A DNA stretch of 9,676 nt from an uncultured Pseudomonadota bacterium (GTDB taxonomy: Bacteria > Pseudomonadota > Gammaproteobacteria > Burkholderiales > Usitatibacteraceae). The notes beneath the pieces are model-generated. The model searched no databases and had not been told where the DNA came from. It saw only the letters and a list, made by a program, of their open reading frames with translations. The stretch lies in contig CAMPHL010000054.1 of NCBI GenBank assembly GCA_946885905.1, positions 1-9,676 of the forward strand, read 5' to 3'. Numbering within the stretch: position 1 is the first letter of the stretch; every line of letters begins with the position of its first letter. Positions 1-5,185 of the stretch are shown here, one piece after another. Position numbers and translations under genes: made by a program.

Positions 1-979
1 GCTCCGCGCGGCTCCAGTCGGGCTCGGATCCTTCACCCGCGAATTCGGCCGTGCCCGCGACGCGCAAGCCCACGCTCATCGGCGCGCAGGCGAACGAGAG
101 GTCGCGGTTGGTCACGGTCACGCGTGGCATCACGTTCGAGTCGTGCACGGTGATGTGGTATCCGCGCTCGGCTTCCAGCGGCACGTCGATCCCGAGCGCC
201 GAAGCGAGCTTGCGCGAGCCCATGCCGGCGGCGATCACGAGGCGCTCGACGGGAACGGACTTGCCGTCCACGCCCATCGCCGAGACGTGCCCCGCGGCCG
301 CCGCGAACTCGGCCACCTTCCCCCGCACGATCGTGCCGCCGCCCTTCTCCAGCTCCTTCGCGAGCAGCACCGTGAGCTCGTGCGGGTCCTTGACGCGGCC
401 GTTGTCGGGCAGGAGCAGGCCGCTCTTGTAGATCGGGGCGAGCGTGGGCTCGGCCTCGCGCACGCCATCGGCGTCGATGGGAATCGCACGAACGCCCGCC
501 GCCTCCCGCATGAACTGCGCCAGCTCCGAGCCTTTCGCGTAGTTCGCGCGCTCCGAAACGTAGAGCTGCCCGCAGCGATCGATGAGCGGCTCGGCCGGCG
601 TGCCGCGCGTGAGCTCGGCGTACGCGTCGAACGTGCCTCGGTGCAGGTCGCGCATCGCACGCGAAGTCTTCAACGCGTTCTCGACCTTCGACTCCTTCAC
701 CGCGGCCAGGAACCACGGCAGGGCCCTGAGGAAATAGCCCGGCCGCACCTTGAGCGGGCCTTCCGGGTCGAAGAGCCACTTCGGCGCTTCCCTGAGGATG
801 CCGGGGACGATATAGGGGACAACCGCGCCGGGGCTCACGTTGCCCGCGTTGCCGAAGGACGTGCCCTTCCCGATCTCGCCGGCCTCCACCAGCGTGACCG
901 CGAAGCCCTCGCGCTGCAGGAACAGCGCCGAGCAGACGCCGACGATGCCGCCGCCGACGACGGTGACCGACGTGCCCAT
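1..979 (-). CDS. FAD-dependent oxidoreductase, D-amino acid dehydrogenase (DadA) type, 3' end cut off by window edge
   Basis: Likely an FAD enzyme that oxidatively deaminates a D-amino acid or related amine to a 2-oxo acid and passes electrons to the respiratory chain at the inner membrane. About 326 codons are visible; DadA proteins usually have about 410-430, so the C-terminal fifth or so is missing. The N-terminus has the dinucleotide-binding loop GGGIVG at residues 9-14, followed by a DadA-like stretch reading NAGNVSPG, which in this family lies by the flavin. Near the window edge the protein reads ERGYHIT and then RVAGTAEFAG, matching the substrate-side part of the DAO fold. The ATG (979-977) shares its A with the TGA stop of the upstream Bug gene (TGATG), so the two are probably translationally coupled. 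A glycine or sarcosine oxidase-like specificity cannot be excluded; the DAO superfamily is firm, the substrate is not. Confidence 0.82.
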   Translation of the reverse strand, partial: MGTSVTVVGGGIVGVCSALFLQREGFAVTLVEAGEIGKGTSFGNAGNVSPGAVVPYIVPGILREAPKWLFDPEGPLKVRPGYFLRALPWFLAAVKESKVENALKTSRAMRDLHRGTFDAYAELTRGTPAEPLIDRCGQLYVSERANYAKGSELAQFMREAAGVRAIPIDADGVREAEPTLAPIYKSGLLLPDNGRVKDPHELTVLLAKELEKGGGTIVRGKVAEFAAAAGHVSAMGVDGKSVPVERLVIAAGMGSRKLASALGIDVPLEAERGYHITVHDSNVMPRVTVTNRDLSFACAPMSVGLRVAGTAEFAGEGSEPDWSRAE

Positions 980-1956
980 CACTCGACCTTGACGTTGCGC
1001 TCCTTCACGAGCCTGGCGAACTTGCGCATCTCGGCGCGCACGAACTGCGCGGTCTCCGCGGGGCTCTTCGTCCCGTCGGGCTCCAGGCCCAGGGCGATGA
1101 GCTTCTGGCGCAGCTCCTTCGACGCGAGCACTTCCTTCATCGCGGCGTTCAACTTCGCGACCACCTCGGGCGCAGTCCCCGCGGGAGCCTGGATCGATTC
1201 CCAGGTGGCGATTTCGAAGCCCGGGACCCCCGCCTCGGCGACCGTGGGGATGTCGGGCGCGGTCGCCACGCGCTTGCCGGTGGAGACGGCGAGCCCCTTC
1301 AACGTCCCCTCCTTCACCAGCGGCATCGCCGAGCCGATGCCGGGGAACATCATCGTGACGCGCTCGCCGAGGAGCTCGGTGATCGCGGGGCCGCTGCCCT
1401 TGAAGGGCACGTGGACGATCTCGGTTCCGGTCATGGCGCAGAACATCTCGCCGGCGAGGTGGGCGGCGCTGCCCTGGCCGAAAGACGCGTAGGTGAGCTT
1501 GCCGGGCTGCGACTTCGCCAGCGCCACGAGCTCGCCCACGTTCTTCACCGGCACGCCGTTGTTCGCGATGAGGATGAGCGGCACGACGGCGACGAGGCCG
1601 ACCTGCGTGAAGTCCTTCTCGGGGTCGTAGGGCAGCTTGTACAGGCTCGGGTTGATCGCGAAGGAGGCCGAGACGAAGAGCAGGGTGTAGCCGTCGGCGG
1701 GTTGCTGTTGCACGTACTGGGTGGCGAGGATCGTGTTCGCGCCGGCCTTGTTCTCGACCACGACGGGCTGGCCCAGTTTCTCGGACAGGGCCGCGCCGGT
1801 GAGGCGCGCGGCGGCATCCGAGCCGCCGCCGGGCGGAAATCCCACGATCAGCTTGATCGGCTTGCTGGGGTACTGCGCGAAGGTGACCGGACTGGCCAGC
1901 GCCGCGAGGGCGGCGAGGGCGGACAACAAGAGGCGTGCGGCGAGGATGCGCGGCAT
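979..1956 (-). CDS. Bug-family periplasmic solute-binding protein (tripartite tricarboxylate transporter receptor, TctC-like)
   Basis: Extracytoplasmic receptor that binds a small carboxylate, amino acid or aromatic acid and delivers it to a TctAB-type permease. The 325-residue length is typical. Residues 1-28 form a signal peptide with a Leu/Ala-rich core and likely cleavage after TFA, just before QYPSKPIK. Family signatures follow: GFPPGGGSDAAAR at 39-51, VENKAGAN at 67-74 and PADGYTLL at 86-93. I chose the ATG at 1956-1954 because a GGAG lies six bases upstream; an in-frame ATG at 1971 adds MTEPT before the signal peptide and has no visible ribosome site. No tctA or tctB gene is in the window, so it may be one of the orphan Bug receptors that Burkholderiales carry in large numbers. 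It is co-directional and overlaps with the flavin oxidase, which suggests a shared substrate; the ligand is unknown. Confidence 0.95.
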   Translation of the reverse strand: MPRILAARLLLSALAALAALASPVTFAQYPSKPIKLIVGFPPGGGSDAAARLTGAALSEKLGQPVVVENKAGANTILATQYVQQQPADGYTLLFVSASFAINPSLYKLPYDPEKDFTQVGLVAVVPLILIANNGVPVKNVGELVALAKSQPGKLTYASFGQGSAAHLAGEMFCAMTGTEIVHVPFKGSGPAITELLGERVTMMFPGIGSAMPLVKEGTLKGLAVSTGKRVATAPDIPTVAEAGVPGFEIATWESIQAPAGTAPEVVAKLNAAMKEVLASKELRQKLIALGLEPDGTKSPAETAQFVRAEMRKFARLVKERNVKVE

Positions 1957-1997
1957 GGTGGGCTCCGTCATGGGGTCGCCCAGTTTATCCTCGCGCC
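1957..1997. promoter_or_regulatory. Divergent control region between the Bug operon and the methyltransferase gene
   Basis: Only 41 bases separate two divergent starts, so any promoters must overlap each other or the coding ends. On the plus strand TATCCT (1986-1991) resembles a -10 box and ends six bases before the ATG at 1998. No Shine-Dalgarno sequence precedes that ATG, so the methyltransferase message could be leaderless; no good -35 box is seen. On the minus strand TAAACT (1987-1982) with ATGACG (2011-2006) at 18-base spacing is a weak sigma-70-like pair, placed upstream of the Bug start. These are eye matches of four of six bases at best and remain tentative. Confidence 0.3.
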
Positions 1998-2828
1998 ATG
2001 CGCATCGTCATTTTCGCCTTCCTCGTCCTGTTCGCGGGCCGCGCGATGGCCGGCGATCCTCCACGAACGGCGGCGCTGCCCGAATTCGGCCAGGCCAGCA
2101 AGGACTCGGTCTGGGTGACGACCCCCGAGCGGATGATCCGCCGGATGCTCCAGCTCGCGGACACGACGAAGGACGACGTCGTGATGGACCTGGGCGCGGG
2201 CGACGGACGCATCCCGATCTACGCCGCGAAGCACTTCGGCGCGCGCGGGATCGCGGTCGAGCTGGAGGAGAACCTCGTGCAGGTCGCGCGCGAGGCGGCA
2301 CGCCGCGAAGGTGTCGCGGACCGCGTGCGCGTGATCCGGCAGGATCTTTTCGATGCCGACCTTTCGGCGGCCACCGTGTTCGCGCTCTTCATCAGCCCGG
2401 GCGCGATGGAGCAGTTGAGGCCCCGTTTTCTCGAGCTCTCACCCGGCACGCGCATCGCCTCGCACCAGTTCGACCTGGGCGACTGGGAGCCCGACGAGAC
2501 GATCGAGGTCGAGGGCCGCAAGGGCTACCTCTGGGTCGTGCCCGCGAAAGTGGAGGGAACGTGGCGCGTGGCGATCCCCGGCAACGACCTGCGCCTACGT
2601 TTCGAAAGGCGCTACCAGAAACTCTCCGCGACCGGCGAGCGCGAGGGCAGGAGGGTGCACGTTCTCGGCGCGAAGCTGCGCGGGACCGTGATCCGCTTCA
2701 CCGCCTTCGACCGGGACGGCAGCTCGCGCGAATACACCGGCCGCCTCGAAGCCGGGCGGCTTGCGGGCGAATCGCAGGTCGGCATCGGTGGGCGGCCGCT
2801 CGCCTGGAGCGCGAAGCGCGAGCCCTGA
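1998..2828 (+). CDS. Class I SAM-dependent methyltransferase-fold protein with a predicted signal peptide
   Basis: 276 residues. Residues about 40-150 carry a Rossmann-type methyltransferase core: motif I is DLGAGDGR at 64-71, an acidic residue for the ribose hydroxyls follows beta-2 (AVELE, E88/E90), and a QDLF segment with D116 fits the adenine-contact loop. The C-terminal part from about residue 200 looks beta-rich and is unassigned. The first 18 residues, MRIVIFAFLVLFAGRAMA, look like a Sec signal peptide cut after AMA, which is odd for an enzyme using a cytoplasmic cofactor. The ATG at 1998 is chosen because the signal sequence starts there; no Shine-Dalgarno is visible, and an upstream in-frame ATG at 1935 would add a poor 21-residue leader lying over the Bug signal-peptide region. 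The substrate is unknown; proteins of this build are often annotated as putative RNA or protein methylases. It precedes ligJ by 89 bases on the same strand. Confidence 0.85.
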   Translation: MRIVIFAFLVLFAGRAMAGDPPRTAALPEFGQASKDSVWVTTPERMIRRMLQLADTTKDDVVMDLGAGDGRIPIYAAKHFGARGIAVELEENLVQVAREAARREGVADRVRVIRQDLFDADLSAATVFALFISPGAMEQLRPRFLELSPGTRIASHQFDLGDWEPDETIEVEGRKGYLWVVPAKVEGTWRVAIPGNDLRLRFERRYQKLSATGEREGRRVHVLGAKLRGTVIRFTAFDRDGSSREYTGRLEAGRLAGESQVGIGGRPLAWSAKREP

Positions 2829-2917
2829 GCCGCCCCGGTCTCGTCCGGACCACCCGCGCAACTCACGCGGCGATTCACCCGTTTTTTGGTATCGTCGCCG
2901 CGGGAGGAGCAAACCCG
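2829..2917 (+). promoter_or_regulatory. Leader of the ligJ operon: inverted repeat around a T-rich stretch, and the ribosome site
   Basis: This 89-base gap holds a perfect 8-base inverted repeat, CGCGGCGA (2866-2873) and TCGCCGCG (2895-2902), with 21 bases between that include six T's at 2882-2887. The left arm can also pair with CCGCG at 2854-2858, so two mutually exclusive hairpins are possible. The ribosome-binding site AGGAG (2905-2909) follows directly, eight bases before the TTG start. The T-rich spacer is the only AT-rich stretch and a plausible place for a promoter, but I see no convincing -35/-10 pair. The repeat could be an operator, a transcript hairpin or chance in GC-rich DNA. 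Confidence 0.35.
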
Positions 2918-3940
2918 TTGATCATCGATTGCCATGGCCACTACACCACGGCGCCGCGTGCGCTCGAAGGGTGGCGAACCAACCAGCTCGACGCGGTCGC
3001 CAGGGCGCTCGGCCGCCCGCAACCGCAAGCGCTTTCGATCTCGGATGACGAGCTGCGCGAGAGCCTCGAGAACAACCAGCTGCGCCTGCAGCGCGAGCGG
3101 GGCACGGACCTCACGATCTTCTCGCCGCGCGCCGTGGCGATGTCGCACCACCTGGGCGACGAGCGCGCGAGCCTGGATTGGGCGCGGGTGTGCAACGACC
3201 TCATCGGGCGCATCTGCCGGCTCTATCCGCGCAAATTCGCGCCCGTGTGCCAGCTTCCGCAGTCGCCGGGCGCCTCGCCCTCGGGCTGCATCGCGGAGCT
3301 GGAGCGCTGCGTGAAGGAGCACGGCTTCATCGGCTGCAACCTGAATCCGGACCCTTCCGGCGGCCACTGGAAGGATCCGCCGCTCACCGACCGCTGGTGG
3401 TATCCGTTCTACGAGAAGATGGTCGAGCTGGACGTGCCGGCCATGGTGCACGTGAGCGCGAGCTGCAATCCCAATTTCCATGCGACCGGCGCGCACTACA
3501 TCAACGGCGACACGACCGCGTTCGTGCAGTTCCTGCTCTCGGACCTGTTCAAGGACTTCCCCACGCTGCGTTTCGTGATCCCGCATGGCGGCGGGGCCGC
3601 GCCCTACCACTGGGGCCGGTACCGCGGGATGGCGCTGGACCTGAAGCGCCCGCCCCTGGAGGAAGCGGTGTTGAAGAACGTGTTCTTCGACACCTGTGTC
3701 TACCACCAGCCCGGGATCGACCTGCTCCTGAAGGTCGTTCCCGTCGGCAACATCCTGTTCGCCTCCGAAATGGTGGGGGCGGTGCGCGGCATCGATCCCA
3801 CCACCGGGTTCTACTTCGACGACACCCGGCGCTACATCGAGGCCGCCGCGGGACTCACGCCGGAAGACCGGCGGATGATCTTCGAAGGCAATGCGAAGCG
3901 CGTCTATCCACGCCTGAAAGCCCATCTCGAGGAGAGCTGA
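2918..3940 (+). CDS. ligJ: 4-oxalomesaconate hydratase (LigJ/PmdE type, amidohydrolase superfamily)
   Basis: Adds water to 4-oxalomesaconate to give 4-carboxy-4-hydroxy-2-oxoadipate, the penultimate step of the protocatechuate 4,5-cleavage and gallate pathways, in the cytoplasm. The 340 residues match LigJ of Sphingobium closely from memory. The zinc ligands known for LigJ fall at the same numbers when translation begins at the TTG: H6 and H8 in DCHGH, H178 in VHVS and E284 in ASEMVGAVRG. H223 in IPHGGG is also conserved. The blocks GFIGCNLNPDP, PPLTDRWWYPFYEKMVELDVPA (split over 155-176) and FFDTCVYHQPG are family hallmarks. The TTG start is supported by AGGAG eight bases upstream and by this numbering. 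The next gene, two bases on, is a homologue of the aldolase for the next step. The proteobacterial GalB hydratase is unrelated in sequence, so the ligJ/pmdE name fits. No dioxygenase, dehydrogenase or lactonase of the pathway is in the window. Confidence 0.94.
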   Translation: MIIDCHGHYTTAPRALEGWRTNQLDAVARALGRPQPQALSISDDELRESLENNQLRLQRERGTDLTIFSPRAVAMSHHLGDERASLDWARVCNDLIGRICRLYPRKFAPVCQLPQSPGASPSGCIAELERCVKEHGFIGCNLNPDPSGGHWKDPPLTDRWWYPFYEKMVELDVPAMVHVSASCNPNFHATGAHYINGDTTAFVQFLLSDLFKDFPTLRFVIPHGGGAAPYHWGRYRGMALDLKRPPLEEAVLKNVFFDTCVYHQPGIDLLLKVVPVGNILFASEMVGAVRGIDPTTGFYFDDTRRYIEAAAGLTPEDRRMIFEGNAKRVYPRLKAHLEES

Positions 3941-3942
3941 CC

Positions 3943-4608
3943 ATGCCCGCAGGTTTCCGGATCCTTCCCCGCGCACATTCGGCGCACGCGGGGCTTCTCG
4001 AGCGATTGGCGAAGCTTCCCGTCTCCAACGTCTCGGACAACCTGCTGCGGCATATCGGGGCGCGACTGCGGCCCGTGCATCGCACCGGCACGCTCGTGGG
4101 CACGGCATTCACCGTGAAGGTGCCCGCGGGCGACAACCTGATGGTGCACCGCGCGATCGACATGGCAGGCAGGGGCGACGTGATCGTCGTCGACGCCGGG
4201 GGCGCGCTCGACCACGCGACCATCGGCGAGCTCATGGCCTCGTGGGCCAGGAAGCGCGGCATCGCCGGCTTCGTGATCGACGGCGCCATCCGCGATTCCG
4301 ATGCGCTCTCGCGCGGCGACTATCCGGTGTACGCGGCGGGCGTGACGCATCGCGGGCCGTACAAGGATGGGCCGGGCGAGATCAACGTGCCGGTGGCGAT
4401 CGCGGGCCTCGTCGTGCGGCCCGGAGACCTCATCGCCGGCGACCACGACGGCGTCGTGGCGATCGCCCCCGCCGATGCGGAGCAGGTCATCGCCGCGGCC
4501 GAGGCGCAGTACCGCAAGGAGCAGGCCGCCATGGCCGCGATCGAGGCCGGGAACTGGGACCGCAAATGGGTCGAGGAGTCGCTGAAGGCCAAGGGCTGCG
4601 AGGGTTGA
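3943..4608 (+). CDS. RraA / HMG-CHA aldolase family protein, probable 4-carboxy-4-hydroxy-2-oxoadipate aldolase
   Basis: By position this should cleave 4-carboxy-4-hydroxy-2-oxoadipate to pyruvate and oxaloacetate with a divalent metal, finishing the pathway begun by the upstream hydratase. The 221-residue length is typical of the family. Visible family segments are VPAGDNLMVHRAID (60-73), a glycine-led GELM (95-98), DGAIRDSDAL (113-122) with R117 and D118, and GDLIAGDHDGVVAI (161-174). The C-terminal tail (about 185-221) is charged and helical. ATG 3943 has GAGGAG eight bases upstream, lying within the end of ligJ, and the gap between the genes is two bases, so they are surely cotranscribed. 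One oddity: known active aldolases have R-D-x-x-E/D, whereas here the fifth position is alanine (R-D-S-D-A), as I recall for RraA of E. coli, which lacks aldolase activity. The family call is firm; the exact activity is inferred from context. Confidence 0.88.
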   Translation: MPAGFRILPRAHSAHAGLLERLAKLPVSNVSDNLLRHIGARLRPVHRTGTLVGTAFTVKVPAGDNLMVHRAIDMAGRGDVIVVDAGGALDHATIGELMASWARKRGIAGFVIDGAIRDSDALSRGDYPVYAAGVTHRGPYKDGPGEINVPVAIAGLVVRPGDLIAGDHDGVVAIAPADAEQVIAAAEAQYRKEQAAMAAIEAGNWDRKWVEESLKAKGCEG

Positions 4609-4620
4609 GGTAGGCCTACC
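4609..4620. promoter_or_regulatory. Perfect 12-base palindrome filling the gap before the zinc-finger gene
   Basis: The whole spacer between the TGA of the aldolase gene (4606-4608) and the GTG of the next gene (4621) is GGTAGGCCTACC, its own reverse complement. Its AGG at 4612-4614, or GAGGT at 4607-4611, would also be the ribosome site, so a bound protein or a small GGTA/TACC hairpin could affect translation or transcription of the downstream gene. Palindromes of this length are expected by chance a few times in ten kilobases; the exact fit to the spacer is what stands out. Confidence 0.35.
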
Positions 4621-5145
4621 GTGGCGCACGTTTTCGAGCCCGCCTCCAGCGCTCGCTCCAAGTGCCGCGGGTGCGGACGCGCCATCGCCAAGGGCGAGAT
4701 CCGTTTCGGCGAAAGGCTCGCCAACCCGTTCGCCGAGGGCGAGATGACGCACTGGTTCCATCCGCTCTGCGCCGCATACAAGCGGCCCGAGGCGATGCAC
4801 GAGGCGCTGCAAGCGGGCGGCGCCGTTCCCGATCGCGCTTCGCTCGAGGCGGCCGTGCTTTCCGCATCCGCATTCCACCGCTTGCCGCGCATCGACGGGG
4901 CCGAGCGCTCGCCCACCGGCCAGGCGAAATGCCGCCACTGCCGCGAGGTGATCGAGAAGGGCGCCTGGCGCATCCGGCTGGTGTTCCACGAGGAAGGCAC
5001 CTTTTCGCCGGGTGGCTTCATCCACATGGGATGCCGGCGGGCGTACTTTGAAACCGGCGACATGGTCGAGCACGTACTGCACTTCAGCCACGCCTTGGCA
5101 GACGAGGAGCGCGCAGCGCTCAAGTCGGAGCTCCTGGGCGGCTGA
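4621..5145 (+). CDS. Small protein with two tandem PARP-type zinc fingers
   Basis: 174 residues with no visible signal peptide or membrane segment, so probably cytoplasmic. It contains two copies of a C-x2-C-x(27-28)-H-x2-C metal site: C15, C18, H47, C50, and C104, C107, H135, C138. In both, the second cysteine is followed by a glycine/lysine-rich turn (IAKGEIRFG and IEKGAWRIR), and an aromatic residue or Met precedes or follows the histidine. This is the layout of the PARP-type zinc finger (zf-PARP), which in eukaryotic PARP1 and DNA ligase III recognises nicks and DNA ends. No ADP-ribosyltransferase, ligase or other catalytic domain is present. The 53-residue linker is Ala/Glu rich. GTG at 4621 is the start just before the first finger; the Shine-Dalgarno is weak and lies in the preceding palindrome. 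It is the third gene of the ligJ run. The fold assignment is by motif spacing; DNA binding is inferred. Confidence 0.85.
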   Translation: MAHVFEPASSARSKCRGCGRAIAKGEIRFGERLANPFAEGEMTHWFHPLCAAYKRPEAMHEALQAGGAVPDRASLEAAVLSASAFHRLPRIDGAERSPTGQAKCRHCREVIEKGAWRIRLVFHEEGTFSPGGFIHMGCRRAYFETGDMVEHVLHFSHALADEERAALKSELLGG

Positions 5146-5185
5146 AACGCCTGGAACCTTTCCGGCACGGGAGCGCAATAGGGTG

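Noticed and set aside
1935..1997. An upstream ATG start for the methyltransferase
   Set aside because: The added 21 residues (Trp, Arg and Pro rich) overlap the Bug signal-peptide coding region and hide the signal peptide that begins at 1998.
2843..2850. The palindrome GTCCGGAC, also found at 7756-7763, as a shared operator
   Set aside because: Eight-base GC-rich palindromes are common by chance here, and the flanking bases of the two copies do not agree.
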